DNA from: Aggregatibacter sp. 2125159857
Lineage (GTDB): Bacteria; Pseudomonadota; Gammaproteobacteria; Enterobacterales; Pasteurellaceae
DNA: 64,000 nucleotides
Assembly: GCF_017798005.1 (NCBI RefSeq)
Contig: NZ_CP072548.1
Span: 992,001 to 1,056,000 of the forward strand
Direction of reading: 5' to 3'
In this document: positions 38,891 through 46,334 of the stretch, one piece after another
Numbering within the stretch: the stretch's first letter is position 1
How the letters are laid out: each line of letters starts with the position of its first letter
Made by a program: the position numbers and the translations under genes
The notes under the pieces: generated by a model
Seen by the model: the letters and a program-made list of their open reading frames with translations, nothing else
Database searches by the model: none
What the model was told of the DNA's origin: nothing

Positions 38891-39662
38891 TAATATAGAA
38901 AAATGGAAGTCATTATCTGATATAGATTACTTCACATATTTTGTTAAAAGTTGGATTTCATTTAATGCTTGGTATAAAAATTCTTATCCTAACTTAAAAA
39001 CAGATAGAGAAGCCATTAATCAAATAAAATCATCTCCAGAATGCTTATTTAGGAAGAGATTTTTAAGTTTACTAAATGGAAATAATGAAGATAGCTCGTA
39101 CTTTAAAAATAATCTCGCTCACTTCCATTATTTTTTATTAAATAATCATATAGTATATGGCGGAGATAGACTATATTTTGAAGAATTTATGGTAGAGCTA
39201 GATAAAAAAAATTTAACACAAAACTATTATAATAGAAATATTTCATATCACGTTCATATTGAATTAGAACGAGTTGGTATAAAAAGAGTCACTGCCACAG
39301 TGAAGAATTCAAGTAAAAAAACTGTATTATGCTACACTCACAACGAGTATGATTTAGCGCATTTTAATTGTGACAAAGAATTTAAATGTTTAAGTGATTC
39401 TCAGAAACGTAAGATCAATGGAATTTTTGAAGAAGCTAATCCAAGAAAAAAGATTTCATTATTAACAAAATCTGAGCCTTATTTAAAGATTGGAGAATAT
39501 CAGTTTATTGATAATGAAGATTTAATTTATAAAGCTACTTTAGAAATAATTTATAATTTAAGAAATGCTTTATTTCACGGGGAAATTGCCCCTGATAAAG
39601 ATACAAATAAAGTTTACGAAGCGGCGTATAGAGTAATGAGACAATTAGTTATTGGACTTTAA
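38871..39662 (+). CDS. HEPN-like protein in the restriction operon
   Basis: 263 residues, no named family recognised. It overlaps the specificity gene by 20 nt, so it belongs to the same operon. The N-terminus (DYFTYFVKSWISFNAWYKN) is aromatic and helical. The C-terminus carries YNLRNALFHGEIAP, i.e. Arg231-x4-His236, the R-x(4-6)-H signature of HEPN ribonucleases, followed by an amphipathic helix (VYEAAYRVMRQLVIG). HEPN proteins often act as RNA-cleaving toxins in defence loci. Here no antitoxin is obvious, so control by the restriction complex or by the Xre protein is a hypothesis. Strong A+T bias matches its upstream partners. Confidence 0.6.
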   Translation: MTAMYTDNIEKWKSLSDIDYFTYFVKSWISFNAWYKNSYPNLKTDREAINQIKSSPECLFRKRFLSLLNGNNEDSSYFKNNLAHFHYFLLNNHIVYGGDRLYFEEFMVELDKKNLTQNYYNRNISYHVHIELERVGIKRVTATVKNSSKKTVLCYTHNEYDLAHFNCDKEFKCLSDSQKRKINGIFEEANPRKKISLLTKSEPYLKIGEYQFIDNEDLIYKATLEIIYNLRNALFHGEIAPDKDTNKVYEAAYRVMRQLVIGL

Positions 39663-39925
39663 TATAAAATTGTTGTGTGAATACATTTATAATAGTCTTG
39701 CTCAATACTTTTAGTAAGCCCCAGTAAATCACTAAGCCAATTACTCGGCTAACTGGCAAGCATTATGCCTTTCGGTTTATTGATTTCTAGCATGATTTCC
39801 TTGTAGTGTTCATAGGTATTCAAAACCCAAACGCTTTGAGCTGACTTAAGATTTTCAAGTGGGCGATTTCTCATTTCCAGCGTTTGGCTAACACCTTGCA
39901 ACACAAGGAAATTCACATAGCTCAT
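39659..39925 (-). pseudogene. antisense gene remnant between the HEPN gene and tnpA2
   Basis: Most of the 495-nt gap 39663-40157 has no intact gene. On the minus strand ATG 39925 opens a 58-codon frame beginning MSYVNFLVLQGVSQTLEMRN and ending KPKGIMLAS at a TAG (39749-39751). The same frame continues beyond that stop with plausible protein sequence (PSNWLSDLLGLTKSIEQDYY) to 39659, inside the HEPN stop. This suggests a nonsense-interrupted 3' or internal piece of a lost gene. Its family is not recognised. Confidence 0.4.
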
Positions 39926-40035
39926 AACCTTAATTAATCAATATTCTTGCTGTTATAGTGATGGCGATAAGAGCTTTAAAGGGCATCTTTTTATTGCAAA
40001 CTAAGTAAATTTTGAACTAGAATATTCCCACTTTT

Positions 40036-40057
40036 AAGCAAATCTTCTCGTTTGCTT
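40036..40057 (+). terminator. terminator upstream of tnpA2
   Basis: AAGCAAA (40036-40042) and TTTGCTT (40051-40057) form a 7-bp stem with an 8-nt loop, followed by TTTTTATA. It would stop read-through from the restriction operon before the second transposase gene. Confidence 0.6.
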
Positions 40058-40138
40058 TTTTTATATTTAATTTGTTCAACCAATTTAACAAGAGAAACGC
40101 GACTTATTGGGCATAAAGCAATAAGTCAGGAGCTAATT

Positions 40139-40228
40139 ATGAATGTTGAACAAATAAATGAAAAAGAAGCAAACGCCACCACAATTACTTTCTGCCTATC
40201 GCAATTTATCTATCTCTGCGATCTATGA
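40139..40228 (+). CDS. 29-codon ORF overlapping the tnpA2 start
   Basis: ATG 40139 has the only strong ribosome-binding site in the area (AGGAG 40128-40132, six nt upstream). It reads MNVEQINEKEANATTITFCL... to a TGA ending at 40228, out of frame with tnpA2, whose ATG (40158) lies inside it. A hairpin GACTTATT/AATAAGTC (40101-40127) abuts the AGGAG. A coupling or translation-control role is inference; it may also be chance. Confidence 0.3.
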   Translation: MNVEQINEKEANATTITFCLSQFIYLCDL

Positions 40229-41246
40229 TTTATCTGATAGTGAAGCCCTTATCTTTCTGAAAAATGCTCGTTGGGGAAATTCTCATTGTTTTTACACGGT
40301 TGAATGCCCTCGTTGCCAGATTGAGCATAAAGCCTATTTTATTTCTTCTCGTAAGCAATGGCAGTGCAAACATTGCCAACATCGTTTTTCTGTAAAAAGT
40401 GGTACGATTTTTCAGCACACTAAACTTTCCCTAAAAAAGCTACTGTTATCGGTTTATTATTTCACTATCAATAGTAAAGGGATTTCTGCGCTTAACTTAT
40501 CTCGTCATATTGGCGTGCAATATAAAACGTCATGGGCATTACTACATAAATTCCGTGAAGCAGTTGAAAAAACGCAAGATTACACACCACTCACAGGCAT
40601 TATTCATATTAATGGTTGTTATGTGAATAACTACCTTCGCCCCAAAAATTTTAAACATAAGCGAATTGATAGACGTAAGAGATGTCACCAACGTAAAGAT
40701 AAATCCTGCGTTATGGTTTTCCGTCAACAAGCTGCAAATCAGGAAATAACAAAAGGAGCCGACCGCACACTCGTTGCGTTAGTTAAAGAGGAAAATGCTG
40801 ATGATATGTTTGCTTTAACACATCGCTTAGTCGCACCAAAATCTACAATTTGTGCTGATGAAAATCCTGCTTATGATGGCTTGGCATTTTACTATGACTT
40901 ATGTCGCGTAAACCATTCGCAAGAATATTGCTCGATTGATGGCACCACCAATAACCTAGCTGAATCCTTCTTTGCAAGATTTAGAAGAATGATTATGGGT
41001 GTGTATCATAAGATGGGAAATAATTACATGATGCACTATGCGAATGAAACCGCATAGCGTGAGGATTTTCGTTACCAGTCAGATAAAGACAAATTCGACA
41101 ACGTACTAAAACGCTGTTTAAAAACCAGACCTTCACGAGATTTAACTGGCTACTGGCAGGGAAATAAGAAACCTACGGCAAAATTTGGATTGGAAAGTTT
41201 ATGTTTGGAAGCCTCAAACGATAACCAATATTTAGCCGTAGCCTAA
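40158..41246 (+). pseudogene. IS1595/ISXO2-like transposase, inactivated
   Basis: The frame encodes an IS1595-type enzyme of 362 codons with its zinc ribbon (Cys50, Cys53, Cys70, Cys73) intact but two clear lesions. A TAG at codon 300 (41055-41057) replaces the Tyr of the ANE(I/T)AYRED motif seen in the other transposase. In-frame sequence continues beyond it (REDFRYQSDKDKF ... LTGYWQGNKK) to TAA 41244-41246. Also, the first catalytic Asp is Asn152 (HINGCYV instead of DMDGTYV). The second Asp (ADENPAYD) and the NNLAESFFARF cluster remain. It is clearly divergent from tnpA, not a recent duplicate. Confidence 0.85.
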
Positions 41247-41271
41247 ATAATTTAAAACAACATAAGGAACA

Positions 41272-41757
41272 ATGATGGAAACCATGACACACACGCCACT
41301 TAATGTGGATTTAAAAAAGATGGACTATGAAACCTTCAAAACCTTTATGCGAGAACTGGCTCAGATGTATTCAAACGTAAAAGATGATGCCTATCTATTG
41401 TTCTATCACAATTTGCGAGAACTTGCGAAAGAAGTCGGTACTTTACCCCGTAATCCATTGATATTTTATGGAGCCTATGAAATCGCTAATAATCAGGTAG
41501 TCGTGGCGATATTTGAAATGCAATTTACCGATGAAGTGTTTGAAACCGAAGATGGGAAACCTTATCAGATGCTTTCTATTATTAGTAGTTTTGCAGAAGA
41601 TAAAATCTATCTACGTTGCCCGACTAAAATTAGGGAACACCTTACCCAACCAGAATATATTACACTTTGCGAGCAAGCCTATCCTGCGATAATGGAACAA
41701 ATGCTATTAGAGGAGCAACGTGAAAAATTGTTTAGAAGAAAACCGAAAAGCGAGTAA
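41272..41757 (+). CDS. hypothetical protein downstream of tnpA2
   Basis: A 161-residue soluble protein of mixed alpha/beta prediction with no signal peptide or recognised motif. The N-terminal helical part is LKKMDYETFKTFMRELAQMY, the centre is strand-rich (NQVVVAIFEMQFTDEVFET) and the tail is basic (REKLFRRKPKSE). AAGGAACA lies upstream; ATG 41275 is an alternative start. It follows tnpA2 by 25 nt as orf140 follows tnpA, so each transposase has a small same-strand companion. Function unknown. Confidence 0.6.
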   Translation: MMETMTHTPLNVDLKKMDYETFKTFMRELAQMYSNVKDDAYLLFYHNLRELAKEVGTLPRNPLIFYGAYEIANNQVVVAIFEMQFTDEVFETEDGKPYQMLSIISSFAEDKIYLRCPTKIREHLTQPEYITLCEQAYPAIMEQMLLEEQREKLFRRKPKSE

Positions 41758-41802
41758 TGGAAAAATGAGCAGAATTCTGTAAAATACAATTATAGTAAAA
41801 AC

Positions 41803-41828
41803 AATGCCCTTATCGAAATAAGGGCATT
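41803..41828 (+). terminator. terminator at the element's right end
   Basis: AATGCCCTTAT (41803-41813) and ATAAGGGCATT (41818-41828) form an 11-bp stem with a CGAA tetraloop, followed by TTTGTG. It closes transcription of tnpA2/orf161 just inside the right repeat. Confidence 0.8.
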
Positions 41829-41852
41829 TTTGTGCAGTTTTGTTTAAATTTT

Positions 41853-41881
41853 GGTCTTTGTGCAACTGCTACATAATACCG
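41853..41881 (-). repeat. right terminal inverted repeat
   Basis: The exact 29-base reverse complement of 32736-32764. It is followed immediately by the second copy of the octamer TGAATTTC (41882-41889) and then by the right half of the split USS terminator. Confidence 0.9.
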
Positions 41882-41916
41882 TGAATTTCGACCGCACTTT
41901 TTACGTTTGTGCAAGC

Positions 41917-42255
41917 TTATCTGCCACTTACATTAAAAACCAATCTGCCTTTGTAGTCCAAATAGGTCGGACGGATTTCGATACTTTGCTTATCCTGCAA
42001 CATCTCATCGGTGTGCCGTATAAGTCCCATCGTTGGCGTAGATTTCAAAGAACACCCAACGATTCGGTTGTTCTTTCACCGTAGTGACATACATCACCGG
42101 CACACCCGGCTCCACTTTCAGGGATTACGTCATTTCCGGCAACACCATGGCTTTAAATTTCTCATTTTCCGACGGCTTCACGTTCACAATGACCAAATTG
42201 GGACGGGTTTCATTCGTTTGTTGCACTTGGATTGTAAATTCAAGGGTTAAAAAGA
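41917..42255 (-). pseudogene. decayed antibiotic-biosynthesis-monooxygenase-like gene
   Basis: On the minus strand one frame reads LTLEFTIQVQQTNETRPNLV, KPSENEKFKAMVLPEMT-stop-SLKVEPGVPVMYV and NRWVFFEIYANDGTYTAHR-stop. A second frame then gives EMLQDKQSIEIRPTYLDYKG to a TAA at 41917-41919. The FFEIYAND-x-AHR stretch is the hallmark of ABM-domain quinol monooxygenases (YgiN-like). An internal TAA, a frame change and missing codons between AHR and EML show it is dead. It begins only 28 nt beyond the mobile element's target duplication. Confidence 0.6.
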
Positions 42256-42610
42256 GCGGTGGAAATTTAACACGTTCACACCTGTTTTGTGTCTTCGGTT
42301 TGTGGGGGGCGGCATAACTATGGCATACTAGCCAACAAGTGCGTCAGTAACTAATAGATCATCTTCAGGAATAGAAAATGCATCATGGTTTAACGCTATT
42401 GATTTTTTCTTAAACATAAGGTTTCATATCCATAATTATTTTACAAACTGCAAGTTCCCCAAAAGTGAGCAACTATGTCTAACCATGGGTAATTTATTAC
42501 CCACGGATTAAACGTAAGTTTCGTTTCTGACGGCACCCTATACTTTCCGTTTATTTTCACTGCCCAAGCGGTCATACTGAATGATCGGAAAACATGGGGG
42601 AAAAAAGCAA
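42256..42610. other. gene-free stretch upstream of grcA terminator
   Basis: About 355 nt without a recognisable gene, RNA or repeat. It contains only short imperfect palindromes such as CCATGGGTAATTTATTACCCA near 42484-42503 (broken at the ends) and is likely degraded sequence left by the monooxygenase decay. Confidence 0.5.
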
Positions 42611-42633
42611 AACCCCCGAATTTATCGGGGGTT
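42611..42633 (-). terminator. grcA terminator
   Basis: AACCCCCGA (42611-42619) and TCGGGGGTT (42625-42633) form a 9-bp stem with a 5-nt loop. Read on the minus strand it is followed by TTGCTTTTTT. It lies 20 nt after the grcA stop. Confidence 0.85.
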
Positions 42634-42652
42634 CTTTTTACTCAATATGAAA

Positions 42653-43036
42653 TTACAAGCTTTCAGTGAAAGTACGAGTAATAACGTCGCGTTGTTGTTC
42701 AGGTGTTAAAGAGTTGAAACGCACGGCGTAACCGGAAACACGAATGGTTAATTGTGGATATTTTTCCGGATGTAATACAGCGTCTTCTAATGTTTCACGG
42801 CGTAATACGTTCACGTTTAAGTGTTGACCGCCTTCTACTTTCACAGTTGGTGCAACGTTTACCGGTAATTCACGGTATTCGATTTGACCTAATTCGCTTA
42901 CTGCTACGATTTGATCTTCTGAGTAATCACCTTTTGCACATAAACAACGTGCTTCACCTTTTTCGCTATCTAACAACCAGAAAGAGTTTAAAAGATTGTC
43001 GTTAGCAGCGTGGGTAATTTGGATACCTTTAATCAT
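42653..43036 (-). CDS. grcA: autonomous glycyl radical cofactor GrcA
   Basis: A 127-residue YfiD-type spare glycyl-radical domain that replaces the oxygen-damaged C-terminus of pyruvate formate-lyase. The radical-bearing motif ([18 protein letters not shown]) is at the C-terminus, preceded by the PFL-like [18 protein letters not shown] segment. GGAGGCA precedes the start. A perfect FNR site lies 126 nt upstream, consistent with anaerobic induction as known for E. coli yfiD. Confidence 0.96.
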   Translation of the reverse strand: MIKGIQITHAANDNLLNSFWLLDSEKGEARCLCAKGDYSEDQIVAVSELGQIEYRELPVNVAPTVKVEGGQHLNVNVLRRETLEDAVLHPEKYPQLTIRVSGYAVRFNSLTPEQQRDVITRTFTESL

Positions 43037-43161
43037 AAAATGCCTCCTAAGTTTGGCTTTTCTGTATATTAATTGAACTGAGCGGATTCTATCAAAACTT
43101 TTGAAGTTTTCAAATAAATTTGATGTAGAACCAAAGTCTTTTTTTAATTATTTTGAGGTAT

Positions 43162-43175
43162 TTGATTTTAATCAA
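43162..43175 (-). promoter_or_regulatory. FNR binding site upstream of grcA
   Basis: TTGATTTTAATCAA matches the FNR consensus TTGAT-N4-ATCAA perfectly. It lies between divergent grcA and ung; grcA is the physiologically expected target. Confidence 0.8.
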
Positions 43176-43318
43176 GAATATTGCGTCATTTTTCTCTAGC
43201 ATTTCACAGAATTGAGATATTTTTCTTACATCTTAGAAACTAAGAAAGGCAACTTATGGCTATGAATTTTGCCTTAGGTTCTTTATAATTTCCGTCATTC
43301 AAAATTGATTGGGACGCC

Positions 43319-43990
43319 ATGATGAAAACTTGGACAGATGTGATTGGACAAGAAAAACAACAGCCTTATTTCCAGCACGTTTTGCAGCGAGTTCACGCAG
43401 AACGGGAGGCCGGTAAAATCATTTATCCGCCGGCGCATGATGTGTTTAACGCGTTCAAGTTAACCGAATTTGATCAAGTCAAAGTGGTGATTTTAGGGCA
43501 AGATCCTTACCACGGGCCAAATCAGGCGCATGGCTTGTCTTTCTCCGTTAAACCCGGTATCAAACCGCCACCGTCCTTGTTAAATATGTATAAAGAATTG
43601 TCCGATGACATTGAAGGCTTTCAGGTGCCGAATCACGGTTATTTAGTGGAATGGGCACAGCAAGGCGTGTTATTGCTTAACTCGGTTTTAACCGTAGAGC
43701 AGGGTTTAGCCCATTCCCACGCCAATTGGGGGTGGGAAATTTTCACCGATAAAGTGATTGAAGCCTTGAATCAACATCGCGAAAATCTGGTCTTTCTATT
43801 ATGGGGTAGCCCGGCACAGAAAAAAGGGCAATTCATTGATCGCCACAAGCATTGTGTTTTAACCAGCGTGCATCCGTCGCCACTGTCTGCCCATCGTGGC
43901 TTTTTCGGCTGCCGCCATTTTTCGAAAGCCAACGCCTATTTACAACAACAGGGTATTGCCCCGATTAATTGGCAATTAAGCGCGCTTTAG
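43319..43990 (+). CDS. ung: uracil-DNA glycosylase
   Basis: A 223-residue family 1 enzyme that removes uracil from DNA. The water-activating loop ([18 protein letters not shown]) and the minor-groove intercalation loop ([13 protein letters not shown]) are intact. ATG codons lie at 43319 and 43322. It diverges from grcA across 282 nt. Confidence 0.97.
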   Translation: MMKTWTDVIGQEKQQPYFQHVLQRVHAEREAGKIIYPPAHDVFNAFKLTEFDQVKVVILGQDPYHGPNQAHGLSFSVKPGIKPPPSLLNMYKELSDDIEGFQVPNHGYLVEWAQQGVLLLNSVLTVEQGLAHSHANWGWEIFTDKVIEALNQHRENLVFLLWGSPAQKKGQFIDRHKHCVLTSVHPSPLSAHRGFFGCRHFSKANAYLQQQGIAPINWQLSAL

Positions 43991-44021
43991 CGTTGTTATC
44001 AGAACCATTACAGGATTGTTT

Positions 44022-44798
44022 ATGTTAGCCATTATTTCACCTGCGAAGACATTAGATTTTGAAAGCGGAGTCCCTAAAAAACTCCCGCATTTTCAACCGC
44101 ACTTTTTAGCGCAAAGCCAGCAACTGATTAATATTTGCCGTGAGCTGACACCGGCAGACATCGGTTCATTAATGTCAATTAGCGATAAACTCGCGGGACT
44201 TAATGCAGCCCGTTTTGCCGAATGGCAACAAAACCATAACGAACACAATTCCAAAGCCGCGGTTTATGCGTTTAAAGGCGATGTTTACACCGGATTAGAG
44301 ATTGAATCCCTCAACGAAGAAGACGTGTTATTTGCCCAGCAACACTTGCGTATTTTATCCGGCTTATATGGCTTATTAACACCATTAGATTTAATCCAGC
44401 CATACCGTTTGGAAATGGGGACAAAACTAGCCAACCCGAAAGGCAAGGATTTATATGCGTTCTGGCACAATGTCATTACGCCGGTATTGCAACAAGCGAT
44501 CGATCAACAAAACGGTACACTCATTAACTTGGCATCTGATGAATATTACAAATCGGTACAAGAACACAACCTCAAAGCTAACATCATTAAACCGGTATTT
44601 TTAGATAACAAAAATGGCAAGTATAAAGTGATTAGCTTCTATGCTAAAAAGGCACGCGGCTTAATGTGTCGTTACCTCATTCAAAATCGCCTTAGCGAGG
44701 TAGAACAGCTCAAGGAATTCGACCTTGGTGGCTACTGGTTTGACAGCGCGGCATCTACTAAAACGGAATTTGTCTTTAAACGGGATTTGGCGGAATAA
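44022..44798 (+). CDS. yaaA: peroxide stress protein YaaA
   Basis: A 258-residue DUF328/UPF0246 protein; in E. coli YaaA limits intracellular iron and oxidative DNA damage. Conserved segments: ISPAKTLDF at the N-terminus, [22 protein letters not shown] in the middle, and [15 protein letters not shown] near the end. ATG 44022 with CAGGA upstream is preferred over a TTG at 44016. Confidence 0.95.
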   Translation: MLAIISPAKTLDFESGVPKKLPHFQPHFLAQSQQLINICRELTPADIGSLMSISDKLAGLNAARFAEWQQNHNEHNSKAAVYAFKGDVYTGLEIESLNEEDVLFAQQHLRILSGLYGLLTPLDLIQPYRLEMGTKLANPKGKDLYAFWHNVITPVLQQAIDQQNGTLINLASDEYYKSVQEHNLKANIIKPVFLDNKNGKYKVISFYAKKARGLMCRYLIQNRLSEVEQLKEFDLGGYWFDSAASTKTEFVFKRDLAE

Positions 44799-44800
44799 AC

Positions 44801-45364
44801 ATGATGAAAAAAACACTTGTTATTTTGACCGCACTTTTTTTATCGGCCTGTGTTAGCCCACCGCAACTTAATGCGCCTGAAACGGTAGAGCACAACAAGA
44901 AAACCTACCATTTAGCCACAAAACAGGATCTGGAGTCGGTCGTTCGTTATTTTTATGTCTTACCGAACGAAAGCGCACAGGATTGGCAAAGTGCGGTGGA
45001 AATTTTGTTAGATCGTAATAAACAAAAACGCACTTTACAGGAACGTATTGACTGGCGTAAACGGATTTATACCAACACCGGGATAAAAAATTTCCACCTC
45101 TATGCTCAGGATAATACGCTTTATGCTTATGTGATTTATGAGCCTTCTGTAGAAAATAAAGATTGGCAAATTGATGTGGCGAAAGGCAAAGAGCTGCCGT
45201 TTTGTGGCTTTGTGCAATATCAATATTCATTAAAGATTCCTAAAAATCATAAGATGATGAATATGAACGGAAAACGGGTTATTAACCACCTGAAAAAATA
45301 TGTGGTGGAAAAAGAAATGAAACAGTTAATGAAAGCCGATTGGCTGTTATCGTGTAAAGCTTAA
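44801..45364 (+). CDS. putative lipoprotein of unknown function
   Basis: 187 residues. The N-terminal signal peptide ends in a lipobox (LFLSAC, Cys about residue 17), so lipid attachment is predicted. The mature part (RIDWRKRIYTNTGIKNFHLY, FCGFVQYQYSLKI) is not recognised. A USS (44828-44836) encodes the Leu-Thr-Ala-Leu of the signal core. It starts 2 nt after yaaA and its stop overlaps the fieF ATG (TAATG), so yaaA, this gene and fieF are probably one transcript; a link to metal or oxidative stress is only suggested by that. Confidence 0.8.
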   Translation: MMKKTLVILTALFLSACVSPPQLNAPETVEHNKKTYHLATKQDLESVVRYFYVLPNESAQDWQSAVEILLDRNKQKRTLQERIDWRKRIYTNTGIKNFHLYAQDNTLYAYVIYEPSVENKDWQIDVAKGKELPFCGFVQYQYSLKIPKNHKMMNMNGKRVINHLKKYVVEKEMKQLMKADWLLSCKA

Positions 45365-46284
45365 TGTCTGCTGTAGAATATTCCGCGCAAGTCAAAAAAG
45401 CGGCCAATTTTGCCATTATCACGGCGTTAATTTTGATTATCGCGAAAGGCATCGCTTGGTGGCAAACGGGTTCGGTGAGTATGTTGGCCTCGATTACCGA
45501 TTCCATGTTGGATTTATTGGCTTCGTTCATGAACATGCTGATTTTGCGTTTCGCTTTAATGCCTGCGGATCATAATCACTCTTTTGGGCACGGTAAGGCG
45601 GAATCCCTGGCTTCTTTGGTGCAAAGTGCGTTTATTTCCGGTTCGGCGATTTTCCTGTTACTGCAAGGCATACACCGTTTTAATTCACCGCAACCCTTGA
45701 ACAATACAATACTGGGTATGTTGGTCACTGTATTTTCCATTTTTGCAACACTATTATTAGTGTGGTATCAAGGACGCGTAATTGAACAAACAGATAGCCC
45801 GGCAATTAAAGCGGATCGGTTGCATTATCAAACAGATTTGCTGATGAACTTTGCCATTTTGATTTCCTTAGGCTTAAGTGTGCACGGTATTTTATGGGCA
45901 GATGCAGTTTTTGCGATTTTAATCTCCCTTTATATTTTATTAAATGCAGCCAAAATGCTGTTTAGTTCAACACAGTTATTGCTTGATCAAATGTTGCCGC
46001 CGGAGGAAATTGAACAAATTCACGCCGTACTTAATCAAGAAATTGCTCAAGATTCAAGAATGCTCGGTTTCCATGCGCTACGCACCCGTCGTTCCGGTGC
46101 CATTCGCTTTATTCAATTTCACTTAGAATTAGCTGATGAACTGTCTTTTATTGAAGCCCATGATATCACCGAACATTTGGAACGTTGCCTATGTAAGGCA
46201 TTTCCGCGCAGTGATATTGTGATTCATCCGGAACCCACATTTGTTGTGCAACAGGAAATGCAGTTAGATAAAAAAGTGATATAA
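45364..46284 (+). CDS. fieF: cation diffusion facilitator FieF-type (Fe/Zn efflux)
   Basis: A 306-residue CDF transporter with six predicted membrane helices and a cytoplasmic C-terminal metal-binding domain. Metal-site motifs are SITDSMLDLLASFMN (helix II, Asp pair), DHNHSFGHGKAE (loop) and LHYQTDLLMN (helix V, His/Asp). The family exports Fe(II)/Zn(II) in exchange for protons. It overlaps the preceding lipoprotein gene by one base. Confidence 0.93.
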   Translation: MSAVEYSAQVKKAANFAIITALILIIAKGIAWWQTGSVSMLASITDSMLDLLASFMNMLILRFALMPADHNHSFGHGKAESLASLVQSAFISGSAIFLLLQGIHRFNSPQPLNNTILGMLVTVFSIFATLLLVWYQGRVIEQTDSPAIKADRLHYQTDLLMNFAILISLGLSVHGILWADAVFAILISLYILLNAAKMLFSSTQLLLDQMLPPEEIEQIHAVLNQEIAQDSRMLGFHALRTRRSGAIRFIQFHLELADELSFIEAHDITEHLERCLCKAFPRSDIVIHPEPTFVVQQEMQLDKKVI

Positions 46285-46334
46285 TTTATACAGTTTTTAA
46301 CATTCATTCTTTTATATTTTAATAGGAATAACGC

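Larger units (their letters stand above)
32736..41881. mobile_element. 9146-bp IS1595-family composite element carrying a restriction/HEPN cargo
   Basis: Perfect 29-bp terminal inverted repeats (32736-32764 and 41853-41881, outer bases CGGTATTATG) and a perfect 8-bp flanking direct repeat TGAATTTC define one insertion unit. Eight-base target duplications are usual for the IS1595 family, and an intact IS1595/ISXO2-type transposase lies inside. Contents left to right: terminator hairpin, orf165 (+), orf140 (-), tnpA (-), xre regulator (+), 20-codon ORF, fused nuclease-methyltransferase, specificity subunit, HEPN-like protein, antisense remnant, terminator, dead tnpA2 (+), orf161 (+), terminator. 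The cargo (35.3-39.7 kb) is visibly more A+T-rich than the flanking genes, indicating transfer. Confidence 0.88.

Noticed and set aside
42011-42317. Plus-strand open frames downstream of the transposon
   Set aside because: They are antisense to the decayed monooxygenase, whose family motif is readable on the other strand.
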